64,000 bases of DNA from Stutzerimonas kunmingensis (GCF_014764705.1 NZ_JACXXG010000025.1:1-64000); one strand, 5' to 3'. Positions 17,028 through 26,987 are shown, counted from the stretch's first letter. Program-made: numbers and translations. The notes: a model not told the origin generated them from the sequence alone.

Positions 17028-17133
17028 CTAAACCTTCCCTTCTGCGCAGCTAATGCGCCATGAACGCCGGCATTCTGCGTGCCGGTCGGTTGAACCACAG
17101 GCAATTCGCCTGTCAAGAATGCAGCGTCGAGCG

Positions 17134-18486
17134 CTAACCCCGCTCGAACAACGCCATGGCCTCGACGTGGGCGGTCTGCGGGAACATGTCCAGCACACCC
17201 GCACGCTTCAGGCGATATCCCTGGCTGGCCAGCTCGCGCGCATCGCGCGCCAGGGTGGCCGGATTGCATGAAACATAGACCACGCGCCGCGCCTTCAGCT
17301 TCGACATTTGTCGAACGATTTCCAGCGCGCCGTCGCGCGGCGGATCGAGCAGCACCGCGGCAAAATCATTGCGCGCCCAGGGTGCGTCAGCCAGCGGCTT
17401 CGACAAGTCGGCCCGATAAAAGTGCGCGTGCACCAGAGCATTGCGACGGGCATTTTCCTGCGCCCGCGTAACCATCGTCTCTACACCCTCGACACCCACT
17501 ACTTGAGCGCCCGAGCGCGCCAGCGGCAGGCTGAAATTGCCTAGCCCGCAGAACAGATCAAGCACTGTCTCATCCTGGCCGGCATCCAGCCATTCCAGAG
17601 CCTGAGCGACCATCGCATCATTGACCGGCGCGTTGACCTGGACGAAATCGCCCGGACGCCAGGCCGGCTCCAGATCCCAGGCATCCAGTCGGTAACCCAG
17701 CGTCGCCGCGGGATCATCCGATTCAGGCTCACCTTCGCCCTGCCACCAGAGCTGCGCTCCATTGTCGGTGGCGAAGCTGCGCAACCGTGCCACGTCTGTT
17801 TCCGACAAGGCTGCGGTGTGGCGGATCAGCACCGCCTCGGCCGTACCACTGAAGAGTTCGACGTGGCCGATAGCCTGCGGCTTGCTCAGATCACGCAATG
17901 CAGCCAGCAATGCCGGCAGCAGCGATTGCAAGGGCTGTACCAGAACCGGGCATTCACTGATGGAGACGATTTCCTGGCTGGCGCTGGCGCGGAAACCGAT
18001 GTCCAGATGCTTGCGCTTGATGTCCCAGCGCACCGCCAACCGAGCTCGACGGCGATAGCCGAAAGCCGGTCCCACCAGCGGCTCGGCCCATACCTCCGGC
18101 TGCAGATCGGCCACCCGCGCGAACTGCTCGGCGAGCGTGTGCTGTTTCAGCGCAAGCTGATCGGCGACGGGCACATGCTGCAGGTTGCAACCGCCACATC
18201 GGCGAGCATGCGGACAGGGTTCGGCCCGACGCTGCGCACTGGCCTGGAGCACGCGCTCGCAGCGCGCTTCGACGATCTGACTGCGCGCAGCCAGCACGCG
18301 CGCCTCGACCTCTTCGCCAGCCAGCGCGCCTTCGACGAACCAGGTGCGCCCCTCTATGAAGGCAATGCCGCGCCCATCATTGGCCAGTCGCTCGATAATC
18401 AGGCGCTGCTTCTTGCCGACCGGCACTTGGGGCCTGCGCTCGCCGCCGCTAGGTTGAAAGCGCAGAGCGCCGCTACGTTTGGCCAT
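17134..18486 (-). CDS. rlmD: 23S rRNA (uracil(1939)-C(5))-methyltransferase RlmD
   Basis: The 450-residue protein methylates U1939 of 23S rRNA using SAM. An N-terminal TRAM domain (residues about 25-85, [14 protein letters not shown]) precedes the iron-sulfur cysteines in [15 protein letters not shown] plus a later SISECPVL. The methyltransferase domain has [14 protein letters not shown] and the catalytic-cysteine motif [11 protein letters not shown]. The start [15 protein letters not shown] has a basic tail typical of the family. The gap to relA is about 106 bases; relA and rlmD may be cotranscribed. Confidence 0.95.
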   Translation of the reverse strand: MAKRSGALRFQPSGGERRPQVPVGKKQRLIIERLANDGRGIAFIEGRTWFVEGALAGEEVEARVLAARSQIVEARCERVLQASAQRRAEPCPHARRCGGCNLQHVPVADQLALKQHTLAEQFARVADLQPEVWAEPLVGPAFGYRRRARLAVRWDIKRKHLDIGFRASASQEIVSISECPVLVQPLQSLLPALLAALRDLSKPQAIGHVELFSGTAEAVLIRHTAALSETDVARLRSFATDNGAQLWWQGEGEPESDDPAATLGYRLDAWDLEPAWRPGDFVQVNAPVNDAMVAQALEWLDAGQDETVLDLFCGLGNFSLPLARSGAQVVGVEGVETMVTRAQENARRNALVHAHFYRADLSKPLADAPWARNDFAAVLLDPPRDGALEIVRQMSKLKARRVVYVSCNPATLARDARELASQGYRLKRAGVLDMFPQTAHVEAMALFERG

Positions 18487-18571
18487 CAGCTGAAACCTGC
18501 GCTGTAGTGTTTGTTGAAAATGTCATGGGCGACGCAATGCGGCGCGTGGGAGCGCACCGCTGATGCGCGAG

Positions 18572-19474
18572 TCAATTGGGCGCGTCATACACACCGGTCG
18601 ACAGATAGCGGTCGCCGCGGTCGCAGATGATCGCCACGATCACCGCGTTCTCGACCTCCTGCGACAGACGCAACGCCGCGGCAACGGCGCCACCGGAGGA
18701 CACGCCACAGAAGATGCCCTCTTCGCGGGCCAGACGGCGCATGACCTGCTCGGCCTCGGCCTGCGACATGTCGACGACGCGGTCGACGCGCTCGGCCTGA
18801 TAGATCTTCGGCAGGTATTCCTGCGGCCAGCGGCGGATGCCGGGGATGGCCGCCCCCTCCATCGGCTGTAGGCCGACGATCTGCACCGCGGCGTTCTGCT
18901 CCTTGAGGTAGCGCGAGACGCCCATGATGGTTCCGGTGGTACCCATGGAGCTGATGAAATGGGTGATGCTGCCGTGAGTCTGCCGCCAGAGCTCCGGCCC
19001 CGTGCTGTTGTAGTGCGCTTCCGGGTTGTCGCCATTGGCGAACTGATCGAGCACCTTGCCGCGACCTTCAGCCTGCATCTTCAACGCCAGGTCGCGGGCA
19101 CCCTCCATGCCCTCTTCCTTGCTGACCAGGATCAGCTCGGCGCCATAAGCGGTCATCGCCGCCTTGCGCTCGGCCGTGGAGTTGTCCGGCATGATCAGGA
19201 CCATCCGGTAGCCCTTGATCGCCGCCGCCATGGCCAGGGCAATCCCGGTGTTGCCGGAGGTCGCCTCGATCAGGGTGTCGCCGGGCTGGATGTCGCCGCG
19301 CAGCTCGGCACGGTTGATCATCGACAGCGCCGGGCGGTCCTTGACCGAACCGGCCGGATTGTTGCCCTCGAGCTTGACCAGAATGGTGTTGCTGGTCTTA
19401 CCCGGCATCCGCTGCAGACGAACCAGCGGGGTGTTGCCGATGCAATCGGCAATGGTCGGATAGTGTGTAGTCAT
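18572..19474 (-). CDS. cysM: Cysteine synthase B (O-acetylserine sulfhydrylase) CysM
   Basis: From ATG 19472-19474 (MTTHYPTIADCIGNTPLVRL) the enzyme has 300 residues. PLP-binding Lys45 sits in NNPAGSVKDRPAL; TSGNTGIAL and the phosphate loop MGTTGTIMG follow. The VKDR context and length fit CysM rather than CysK. CysM makes cysteine from O-acetylserine and sulfide, and can also use thiosulfate. The C-terminus (GDRYLSTGVYDAPN) is complete. A longer upstream in-frame extension is rejected because it runs through the neighbouring argP region in another frame. Confidence 0.95.
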   Translation of the reverse strand: MTTHYPTIADCIGNTPLVRLQRMPGKTSNTILVKLEGNNPAGSVKDRPALSMINRAELRGDIQPGDTLIEATSGNTGIALAMAAAIKGYRMVLIMPDNSTAERKAAMTAYGAELILVSKEEGMEGARDLALKMQAEGRGKVLDQFANGDNPEAHYNSTGPELWRQTHGSITHFISSMGTTGTIMGVSRYLKEQNAAVQIVGLQPMEGAAIPGIRRWPQEYLPKIYQAERVDRVVDMSQAEAEQVMRRLAREEGIFCGVSSGGAVAAALRLSQEVENAVIVAIICDRGDRYLSTGVYDAPN

Positions 19475-19589
19475 GGCGTCGCACGGCAGCGGGAAAGGTT
19501 GCCATGATACCGGCATCGCTCGACGACGGGCAGACCGTCTCTGCCTGACCGGCATGACATCGGCCAACCGCCGCCCCTTCCCGAGCAGG

Positions 19590-20483
19590 CTAGGGCCGCG
19601 CAAGGATCTTCGGCGCCGCCTCGATGATCTGTCGCGGAAGGTGCTCCATACGTGGCGATTGCACCTTCCAGGTATGCCAGTAGAGGGCAATTTCCAGCGG
19701 TTCGTCGGTCGCCAGATCGACCACCTCACCAGTCTGCAACGCATCATGCAGCAACAGTTCCGGCACCATCCCGTACCCCAGCCCGTAGCGGATCGCGCTG
19801 AAATGCGGTTCGGCACCGGGGACGAAATGGCAGGGATAGGCGCCCTCCGGCAGCCCGAAGCGGCGCAGCAGGAACGACGACTGCAGGGTGTCCTTGCGCG
19901 TGTAGGCAACCACCGGCGCCTTGCGTGCCGCGTTGCGGGTCAGCCCATTGGCGAAGTGCTTCTGCCGGAACTCGCTCGACGCCACCAGTCGGTAGCGCAT
20001 GCTGCCCAGCGGGCTGGCCGTGCAGCCGCGCATCGGCTTGGGCTCGGTGCTGATGCAACCGATCGCCAGCCCCGTCTCCAGCAGGCTGTAGGTGTGATCC
20101 TGGTCCTCGACGGTGAGATCGAGCAAGGCCCGCTCGCGGATCAGCACCTCGGCCAGCGCCGGAAAGAACCAGGTGCCCAGGCTGTCGGCATTGAGCGCCG
20201 CGACCACGACCAGTGGCGCATCGCTGCGCTCGGCGAGGTCCGCCAGCAGATCGGCCTCGAGCAGGGTGGCGCGTTTGAGGTACTGCAGCAGGCGCTGACC
20301 GGTTTCGGTGGGTCGGCAGGGTCGACTGCGCACAACCAGCGCGCTGCCCAGCGCACTCTCCAGTGCGCGCACCCGCTGTGAAATCGCCGGTGGCGTCAGG
20401 TGCAGGCGCTGTGCAGCCTGTTCGAAGCTGCCAGTACGGATCACCGTGCGAAACGCTTCGGTCTGCTTCGGATCGAGATTCAT
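19590..20483 (-). CDS. argP: ArgP/LysG-type LysR-family transcriptional regulator
   Basis: This 297-residue LysR protein has an N-terminal winged HTH (FEQAAQRLHLTPPAISQRVRA, residues about 16-36) and a periplasmic-binding-like effector domain. ArgP-family features include ALVVRSRPCRPTETGQRLLQ. ArgP senses lysine/arginine and usually activates the divergent amino-acid exporter argO/lysE. Here the divergent neighbour, 140 bases away, is a TRIC-like membrane protein, not LysE. The gap contains an A+T-rich stretch (around 20500-20550) suitable for the shared control region. Confidence 0.88.
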   Translation of the reverse strand: MNLDPKQTEAFRTVIRTGSFEQAAQRLHLTPPAISQRVRALESALGSALVVRSRPCRPTETGQRLLQYLKRATLLEADLLADLAERSDAPLVVVAALNADSLGTWFFPALAEVLIRERALLDLTVEDQDHTYSLLETGLAIGCISTEPKPMRGCTASPLGSMRYRLVASSEFRQKHFANGLTRNAARKAPVVAYTRKDTLQSSFLLRRFGLPEGAYPCHFVPGAEPHFSAIRYGLGYGMVPELLLHDALQTGEVVDLATDEPLEIALYWHTWKVQSPRMEHLPRQIIEAAPKILARP

Positions 20484-20623
20484 GCGACCTGCCGATTAAG
20501 AAAATGTTTGGATGGCCTAAAAATACTTAGCCACGACAAATTTAACCAGCATTGCTCCATAATCGCGCATCCCTCGCTGCAGCGCCCCACCGGTGTGCAG
20601 CCCAGCCCGTCCGGAGTATCGTC

Positions 20624-21250
20624 GTGGAACTGCTGCACACCATCTACCTGATCGCCATCACGGCCGAAGCCATGTCCGGCGCCATCATGGGCATGCGCCG
20701 CGGCATGGACCTGTTCGGCATTTGCCTGCTCGGCACCGTGACGGCGCTGGGTGGCGGCACCGCGCGGGACGTGCTGCTCGGTCATTATCCGGTCGGCTGG
20801 ATCGCTCACCCGGAGTATCTGACCTTCACCATCGGCGCGGCGATCGTCACCGGTTTCATCGCCCGCCACCTGCATCACCTGCGCATGGTCTTCCTGCTGG
20901 TGGATGGCCTCGGCCTGGTGGCGTTCACCGTGATCGGCTGCGATGTGGCGATGGGCATGGGCGCACACCCGTCCATCGTCGTACTGGCTGGCGTGATCAC
21001 CGGCATCTTCGGCGGGCTGATGCGCGACGTGTTGTGCAACCAGGTGCCGATGGTCCTGCAGCGCGAGCTGTACGCCACCGTCGCGCTGTTCACCGGTGTG
21101 TTCTACGTCGGCATGCTGTGGCTGGAGATCAACACCACGCTGGCCACCCTGGCGGCGCTGGGCAGCGGCTTCCTGTTCCGCGTACTGGCGATGACCTTTC
21201 ACTGGAAGCTGCCGGACTTCAACGGCAAGGAAATCCGCGGCCTCGACTGA
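20624..21250 (+). CDS. Trimeric intracellular cation channel (TRIC) family membrane protein
   Basis: Starting at GTG 20624 (GGAG 8 bases upstream), the protein has 208 residues and about seven hydrophobic segments. It carries the two repeated UPF0126/TRIC signatures: GTVTALGGGTARDVLLGHYP and GVITGIFGGLMRDVLCNQVP, each with the Gly-Gly-x-x-R-D pattern. Prokaryotic TRIC proteins form trimeric cation (mainly K+) channels. Some relatives have been linked to glycine uptake, so substrate is open. Divergent from argP. An in-frame ATG at 20552 lies in the A+T-rich promoter region and is less likely. Confidence 0.88.
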   Translation: MELLHTIYLIAITAEAMSGAIMGMRRGMDLFGICLLGTVTALGGGTARDVLLGHYPVGWIAHPEYLTFTIGAAIVTGFIARHLHHLRMVFLLVDGLGLVAFTVIGCDVAMGMGAHPSIVVLAGVITGIFGGLMRDVLCNQVPMVLQRELYATVALFTGVFYVGMLWLEINTTLATLAALGSGFLFRVLAMTFHWKLPDFNGKEIRGLD

Positions 21251-21341
21251 GGCTGCGACGCCAGGGCTAGACTTGGCGTGCAGATTCCACCGAGCCGAGT
21301 CGCTACACTAGCGCGCTGCAATCAGGATCGGTGGACGGACT

Positions 21342-24098
21342 GTGCTGAAAGACCTAGGAATTCGTGGCCGCGTGCTGATGCTGACGCTGCTGCCCAGCAC
21401 CTTGCTGGCGGTGGTGCTCGGTGCCTACTTCACCTGGATGCAGCTGTCCGAGATGCGCCACCAGCTCGACGAACGCGGCCAGCTGATCGCCGAGCAGCTG
21501 GCGCCACTGGCCGCGCCCGCCATGAATCTGGGCTACGACAAACGCCTGCAGCGCATCCTGACCCAGGTGCTGGATCAGGCCGACGTCCGCGCCGTGACCA
21601 TTCTCGATCCCGAACGCGTGCAGCGCGTACATGCCGGTCCGCGCATGTTGACCCCGCCTCCGCCGAGCGATCCGGAGAGCCTGACCCGCGTCAGCAGCAT
21701 GGACCACACGCGCATTCTCATGCCGGTGCTCAGCCGCCACCTCAACCTCGCCGACGAAACCCGCGGGCCGGACGAAAAGCTGATCGGCTGGCTGGAGCTG
21801 GAACTGTCGCACCACAACACCCTGCTGCGTGGCTATCGCAGCCTGCTTACCAGCCTGTTTCTGGTGAGTGCCGGCCTGATCATCACCGCCCTGCTGGCTC
21901 TGCGCATGAGCCGCGCCATCAGTCTGCCGCTGCAGCGTGTCAAAGGCGCCGTCGCGCAGCTCAAGGACGGCCACCTGGAAACCCGCCTGCCACCATTGGG
22001 CAGCCATGAAATGGACGAGCTCGCGTCCGGCATCAACCGCATGGCCGAAGCACTGCTCAGCGCCCGTGAAGAACTGCAGCAGAGCATCGACCAGGCCACC
22101 GAGGATGTGCAGCAGAACCTGGAAACCATCGAGATCCAGAACATCGAACTGGATCTGGCGCGCAAGGAGGCCCTGGAGGCCAGCCGGATCAAATCCGAAT
22201 TCCTCGCCAACATGAGCCACGAGATCCGCACGCCACTGAACGGCATCCTCGGCTTCACCCAGCTGCTGCAGAAAAGCGACCTCACTCCGCGGCAGCAGGA
22301 TTATCTGGGCACCATCGAGCAGTCCGCCGACAGCCTGCTCGGAATCATCAACGAGATTCTCGACTTCTCCAAGATCGAGGCCGGCAAGCTGGTGCTCGAC
22401 AGCGTCCCGTTCAACCTCCGTGATCTGATCGAGGACACATTGACCATCCTCGCCCCGGCTGCACACACCAAGCATCTGGAGCTGGTCAGCCTGGTCTATC
22501 GCGACACGCCGCTGTCGCTGCTGGGCGATCCGCTGCGCCTCAAACAGGTGCTGACCAATCTGATCAGTAACGCCATCAAGTTCACCAACGAAGGCACCAT
22601 CGCCGTCCGCGCCATGGTCGAGGACGACAATACCGATCGCGCCCAGCTGCGCATCAGCGTGCAGGACACCGGCATCGGCCTGACCGATCAGGACCTGCGC
22701 GCGCTGTTCCAGGCCTTCAGCCAGGCGGACAACTCCATGTCGCGCCAGCCCGGCGGTACCGGCCTTGGACTGGTCATTTCCAAACGACTGATTGAGCAGA
22801 TGGGCGGCGAGATCGGTGTCGACAGCATCCCCGACGAAGGCTCCGAGTTCTGGATCAGCCTCAGCCTGCCGAAGGCGCGGGATGACATCGAAGACCTGCC
22901 GCACCCGGCCTTGCAGGGCCGGCGGATCGCATTGCTGGAGCAGCACCCACTGGCCCGCCAGGCATTGCAGCATCAGCTGGAAAGCCTCGGCCTCGAAGTG
23001 CATACCTTCGATACCCTCGACCAGATGCAGGAAACCATCAGCGCTCAGCGCCAGGGCAGCCAGCTGATCGACCTCGCCGTGCTCGGCGTCACCGGCCGCG
23101 AAATCGAGCCGGACGCGCTCAGCCGGCGCCTGATGGAGATCGAGGCGCTCGGCTGCAAATGCGTGGTGCTGTGCCCGACCACCGAGCAGGGCTACTACCA
23201 CGACGCCCTCCCGGAAGCCCACAGCTATACCCAGCTGCAGGGCAAACCCGCCTGCACGCGCAAGCTGCAACGCGTACTGGTGGCGCTGGTACGCCCCAAC
23301 CAAAGCTACCCGGAACCCACCGCAGCTGCGCCCGACCGGCCGGCGCGTGTGCTTTGCGTGGATGACAATCCGGCCAACCTGCTGCTGGTAAAAACGCTGC
23401 TCGGCGATATGGGCGCCGAAGTCGTTGCGGTGGATAACGGCCCCGCCGCGCTGGAAGCGGTCAAGCAGCATGCGTTCGACCTGATCCTTATGGACGTGCA
23501 AATGCCCGGCATGGACGGCCGACAGGCTACCGAAGCCATTCGCCACTGGGAGCACACCAACAACAGCGCGCCGTTACCGATCATCGCGCTCACGGCTCAT
23601 GCACTGGCGAATGAAAAACGCTCGCTGCTGCAGAGCGGCATGGACGACTACCTGACCAAGCCGATCAGCGACCGGCAGCTCGCCCAGGTGGTGCTGAAGT
23701 GGACCGGCCTGGCCCTGCGCAGCCAGCCGCAACGTGCAGCGGAGCCGCCGCAGCAGGCTGAACCGAGCCTGAAAGTGCTGGATGAGGAAGAAGGCCTGCG
23801 CCTGGCGGCAGGCAAGGCCGATCTCGCCGATGACATGCTCGGCATGCTGCTGCAGTCACTGGAAGGCGACCGCCGAACCATTCGCGAAGCCCGCCAGGCA
23901 GGAGATCGCCAGGCGTTGATCGAGCGCGTACACCGCCTGCATGGCGCCACCCGTTATTGCGGCGTGCCGCAGTTGCGCAACGCCTGTCAGCAGAGCGAGA
24001 CCCTGCTCAAGCAGAACCATCCGGACAGCGAGGCCGCGCTCGACGAGCTGGACGCCGCCATCAGCCGCCTGGAGCAGGAAATCCAGGTCGACAGCTGA
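21342..24098 (+). CDS. gacS: Hybrid sensor histidine kinase GacS (BarA type)
   Basis: The frame opens at GTG 21342 (LKDLGIRGRVLMLTLL) and encodes 918 residues: TM1 (about 12-32), periplasmic sensor region, TM2 (about 166-186), HAMP, HisKA with phospho-acceptor His293 in SHEIRTPLNG, HATPase, a receiver domain with phospho-acceptor Asp718 in LMDVQMPGMDG, and a C-terminal Hpt domain with His867 in HRLHGATRYCG. This tripartite design and N-terminus match GacS, which signals to GacA to drive RsmY/RsmZ RNAs and secondary metabolism, biofilm and virulence. gacA and the RNAs are not in the window. Its position near cysM-relA fits Pseudomonas synteny. Confidence 0.94.
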   Translation: MLKDLGIRGRVLMLTLLPSTLLAVVLGAYFTWMQLSEMRHQLDERGQLIAEQLAPLAAPAMNLGYDKRLQRILTQVLDQADVRAVTILDPERVQRVHAGPRMLTPPPPSDPESLTRVSSMDHTRILMPVLSRHLNLADETRGPDEKLIGWLELELSHHNTLLRGYRSLLTSLFLVSAGLIITALLALRMSRAISLPLQRVKGAVAQLKDGHLETRLPPLGSHEMDELASGINRMAEALLSAREELQQSIDQATEDVQQNLETIEIQNIELDLARKEALEASRIKSEFLANMSHEIRTPLNGILGFTQLLQKSDLTPRQQDYLGTIEQSADSLLGIINEILDFSKIEAGKLVLDSVPFNLRDLIEDTLTILAPAAHTKHLELVSLVYRDTPLSLLGDPLRLKQVLTNLISNAIKFTNEGTIAVRAMVEDDNTDRAQLRISVQDTGIGLTDQDLRALFQAFSQADNSMSRQPGGTGLGLVISKRLIEQMGGEIGVDSIPDEGSEFWISLSLPKARDDIEDLPHPALQGRRIALLEQHPLARQALQHQLESLGLEVHTFDTLDQMQETISAQRQGSQLIDLAVLGVTGREIEPDALSRRLMEIEALGCKCVVLCPTTEQGYYHDALPEAHSYTQLQGKPACTRKLQRVLVALVRPNQSYPEPTAAAPDRPARVLCVDDNPANLLLVKTLLGDMGAEVVAVDNGPAALEAVKQHAFDLILMDVQMPGMDGRQATEAIRHWEHTNNSAPLPIIALTAHALANEKRSLLQSGMDDYLTKPISDRQLAQVVLKWTGLALRSQPQRAAEPPQQAEPSLKVLDEEEGLRLAAGKADLADDMLGMLLQSLEGDRRTIREARQAGDRQALIERVHRLHGATRYCGVPQLRNACQQSETLLKQNHPDSEAALDELDAAISRLEQEIQVDS

Positions 24099-24168
24099 TC
24101 GACCGTGCCGGGTGCTTCATCTGCGCCCGGCGACGCCCATCGCGTTGCCCGTCCTTTCAGGAACCAGC

Positions 24169-26151
24169 ATGAACGACCACCCCGCTTCCGACGCCTTCCA
24201 GCATGCCGAACTCGACTGGGACGAGAACGGCCTGCCGCAGTCCCGCCAGTACGGCGACGTGTACTTCTCCCGCGCCAGCGGCATGGCTGAGACCGAACAT
24301 GTGTTCCTCACGCAAAACGATCTGCCCCAACGCTTCGCCGCGCTACAGGACAACCAGCGCCTGGTGATTGGTGAGACCGGCTTCGGTACCGGGCTGAACT
24401 TTCTTTGTGCGTGGCATCTGTTCGAGCGCGTAGCCCACCCGCAGGCGCGGCTGCACTTCATCAGCGTCGAAAAACACCCGCTGACCCGCGAGGACTTGCA
24501 GCGCGCACTGGCGCTGTGGCCGGAGCTGCAAGCGCAGTCCGGGCAACTGCTGCAACAGTACGTGGCGCTGAATCCGGGCTATCAGCGTTTCGTCTTCGCT
24601 GGCGGCCGCGTTGTGCTGACCCTGCTGATCGGCGACGTGCTCGAATGCCTGTCGAGCCTGGATGCGCAGGTCGATGCCTGGTTCCTCGACGGCTTTGCCC
24701 CGGCGAAGAATCCGCAGATGTGGCAACCGATGCTGTTCGCCGAGCTGGCCAGGCTTTCCGCGCCCGACGCAACGCTGGGCACGTTCACCAGCGCCGGCTT
24801 TGTGCGGCGCGGCCTGATCGAGGCCGGCTTCGACATGCAGCGGGTGCCCGGCTACGGCCACAAACGCGAGATTCTGCGCGGGCGCCTGCGAGCCGCCAAC
24901 GTCAGCATTTCGGACAAGCCCTGGTTCGCTCGCCCGGGCTATACGACGGCCGAACGCCACGCGGTAATCGTCGGCGCCGGCCTGGCCGGCTGCGCGACGG
25001 CTGCATCGCTGGCCGCCCGCGGCTGGAAGGTGACGGTCCTCGAGCGCCACGCCGCGGCGGCACAGGAAGGCTCGGGCAACCCGCAAGGCGTGCTCTACCT
25101 CAAGCTTTCTGCCCACGGCACCGCACTGTCGCGGCTGGTGGTCAGCGGCTTCAGCTACACGCGCCGGTTGCTGAGCAATCTGCAAGCAGGCCAGGACTGG
25201 CAGGCGTGCGGCGTACTGCAACTGATCTACGACGAAAAGGAGCGCGAACGCCAGGCCGAGCTGGCGGCAGCCTTCCCGGCCTCGCTGGTCCATCCGCTGT
25301 CGCGCGAAGCCGCTGAGGCGCTGGCCGGAGTGGCCCTGGCCGAGGGCGGATTGTTCTACCCCGAAGCCGGCTGGGCCAACCCACCGGCGCTATGCCAATG
25401 GCTGCTGCGGCGACCGGGAATCGAGCTGCACAGGCATCATGAAGCGCTCGAACTGCGCCGTAATGGGCGATCCTGGCAGGTGCTGGGCGGCCAAGCGTTG
25501 TTGGCCGAAGCGCCCGTGGTGGTCCTGACCGGCGCGGCGGACGCCGCGCGCTTCAGCCAGAGCGCCTGGCTGCCGCTCAAGCGTATTCGCGGGCAGATTT
25601 CCTGCCTGCCGGCGAACACCCAGAGCGGCCAGCTGCGCACCGTGCTGTGCGCCAAGGGCTACGTCGCGCCACCCCGAGATGGCACGCACACGCTGGGTGC
25701 CAGCTTCAACTTCCAGCAGACCGACGATACCCCCAGCGTCGCCGAACACCAGGCGAATCTGGAAATGCTCGAGCAGATTTCAGCGGATCTGTACCAGCGT
25801 CTGCAGGCGGACCCGCAACGTACCGAGGAGCTGGACGGGCGCGTGGCATTTCGCTGTACCAGCCCGGACTATCTGCCGCTGATCGGGCCACTGGCCGAGC
25901 CCGAGGCCTTCGCTGAAACCTATGCGGCGTTGGGCAAGAACGCCCGTCAGTCGCTGCACGCGCCCTGCCCGTGGCTCGACGGGCTCTACGTCAATACTGC
26001 ACATGGCTCGCGCGGAATGATCAGCGCCCCGCTGTCCGGCGAGCTGCTGGCCGCCTGGCTGGACGACGAACCGTTGCCGTTGCCTCGGGACGTCGCCGAA
26101 GCCTGCCACCCCAATCGTTTCCTGCTACGCAAGCTGATTCGCGGCACCTGA
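24169..26151 (+). CDS. mnmC: Bifunctional tRNA 5-methylaminomethyl-2-thiouridine biosynthesis protein MnmC
   Basis: From ATG 24169 (MNDHPASDAFQHAELDWDEN; AGGA upstream) the protein has 660 residues. The N-terminal half is the MnmC2 methyltransferase (GETGFGTGLNFLCAWHLF; DAWFLDGFAPAKNPQMW). The C-terminal half is the FAD-dependent oxidoreductase MnmC1 (VIVGAGLAGCATAASLAARG; near the C-terminus GLYVNTAHGSRGM). It converts cmnm5s2U to mnm5s2U in wobble-position tRNA. Fusion length is normal. It follows gacS by 70 bases and could be read from the same transcript. Confidence 0.95.
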   Translation: MNDHPASDAFQHAELDWDENGLPQSRQYGDVYFSRASGMAETEHVFLTQNDLPQRFAALQDNQRLVIGETGFGTGLNFLCAWHLFERVAHPQARLHFISVEKHPLTREDLQRALALWPELQAQSGQLLQQYVALNPGYQRFVFAGGRVVLTLLIGDVLECLSSLDAQVDAWFLDGFAPAKNPQMWQPMLFAELARLSAPDATLGTFTSAGFVRRGLIEAGFDMQRVPGYGHKREILRGRLRAANVSISDKPWFARPGYTTAERHAVIVGAGLAGCATAASLAARGWKVTVLERHAAAAQEGSGNPQGVLYLKLSAHGTALSRLVVSGFSYTRRLLSNLQAGQDWQACGVLQLIYDEKERERQAELAAAFPASLVHPLSREAAEALAGVALAEGGLFYPEAGWANPPALCQWLLRRPGIELHRHHEALELRRNGRSWQVLGGQALLAEAPVVVLTGAADAARFSQSAWLPLKRIRGQISCLPANTQSGQLRTVLCAKGYVAPPRDGTHTLGASFNFQQTDDTPSVAEHQANLEMLEQISADLYQRLQADPQRTEELDGRVAFRCTSPDYLPLIGPLAEPEAFAETYAALGKNARQSLHAPCPWLDGLYVNTAHGSRGMISAPLSGELLAAWLDDEPLPLPRDVAEACHPNRFLLRKLIRGT

Positions 26152-26255
26152 GACGCTCCGATGCCCGAGCCGCTGCCTACCGCAGGCTGTGACTTGCATC
26201 GTGCGTCGCCCGCACGGATACTCCCCCCACTATATTTCGCATCCTGGGAGGCATC

Positions 26256-26813
26256 ATGAAATCACTGTCTTTGCTGACGCTCGGCTGGTTTGCATTGCAG
26301 GCCCACGCCGCGCCTGACGTCGATACCGAGCAGCTGCGCGGCGAGGCTGCCAGCCTGATTCCACCGTTCCAGCAGCAGTTGCTTGGCACGGTCAAGCAGG
26401 CGATGGCAGACGGTGGCCCGGCGGAAGCCGTCAAGGCATGCCGTCTTCTCGCGCCGGAAATCGCCAGCCAGCATAGCCAGGCGCCCTGGAAGGTAGGCCG
26501 CACCGCGCTGAAGCTGCGCAATCCGGACAACGCACCAGACACCTGGGAGCGCTCGGTGCTGGAGCAGTTCGCCAAGCGTTCGGCTGCAGGTGAACCGATC
26601 GAACAGCTCAAGCATGGTGAGATAGTGGCAGGCGAGTACCGCTACATGCAGGCGATCGGCACCGCTGAGGCCTGCCTGGGTTGTCACGGCGAAAAGATCA
26701 AGCCGGAGCTGGTGGAGCTGATCGACCGGCACTACCCGCAGGATCAGGCCCACGGGTTTCGCGAGGGCGATCTGCGCGGCGCCTTCACCCTCAGCCGTGC
26801 CCTGCCACGCTGA
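26256..26813 (+). CDS. Tll0287-like / DUF3365 periplasmic c-type heme protein
   Basis: This 185-residue protein has a signal peptide (MKSLSLLTLGWFALQAHA, cleavage before APD). It contains one CxxCH heme motif (EACLGCHGEK, near residue 146) in the C-terminal third, with the family-like QAIGTAEACLGCHG context and a C-terminal GFREGDLRGAFTLSR. DUF3365/Tll0287 domains are heme-binding sensor-like folds found alone or fused to kinases. GGGAGG lies 6 bases before ATG 26256. Its redox or sensing role is unknown. It stands alone between mnmC and a TauE/SafE permease. Confidence 0.8.
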   Translation: MKSLSLLTLGWFALQAHAAPDVDTEQLRGEAASLIPPFQQQLLGTVKQAMADGGPAEAVKACRLLAPEIASQHSQAPWKVGRTALKLRNPDNAPDTWERSVLEQFAKRSAAGEPIEQLKHGEIVAGEYRYMQAIGTAEACLGCHGEKIKPELVELIDRHYPQDQAHGFREGDLRGAFTLSRALPR

Positions 26814-26830
26814 TAGGCCGTACACTCCGT

Positions 26831-26894
26831 CGGCGGGTGCGTGGCACCGCTGCGACCCGCCGTTCATCCAAGGAACGCTCGCCAGCGCGAGCGT
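26831..26894. repeat. Two small hairpins upstream of the TauE/SafE gene
   Basis: CGGCGGGT (26831-26838) pairs with ACCCGCCG (26855-26862). ACGCTCGC (26875-26882) pairs with GCGAGCGT (26887-26894), 4-base loop. Neither has a T-run. The first resembles the GCTGCGATCCACC-type sequence at about 29420-29432, so it may be a decayed member of the GGTGGAT repeat family. Confidence 0.45.
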
Positions 26895-26933
26895 ACCAAC
26901 GATGGACGATGGAACGCTGACGACGGAGCACGC

Positions 26934-26987
26934 ATGCAAACCGATACGGTCCCTACCATTCCCCTGGCATCCGGCAGCTTTGCCTGA
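26934..26987 (+). CDS. Possible 17-aa leader peptide coupled to the TauE/SafE permease
   Basis: ATG 26934 with GGAG six bases upstream opens MQTDTVPTIPLASGSFA, ending at TGA 26985-26987, which overlaps the permease ATG as TGATG. The permease itself lacks a clear Shine-Dalgarno, so reinitiation after this mini-ORF is plausible. The peptide has no run of one regulated amino acid, so classical attenuation is not evident. Evidence is architecture only. Confidence 0.3.
   Translation: MQTDTVPTIPLASGSFA

Noticed and set aside
19475..19909. Long N-terminal extension of CysM
   Set aside because: The extension lies over argP coding sequence in another frame and is Arg/Ser-rich noise.
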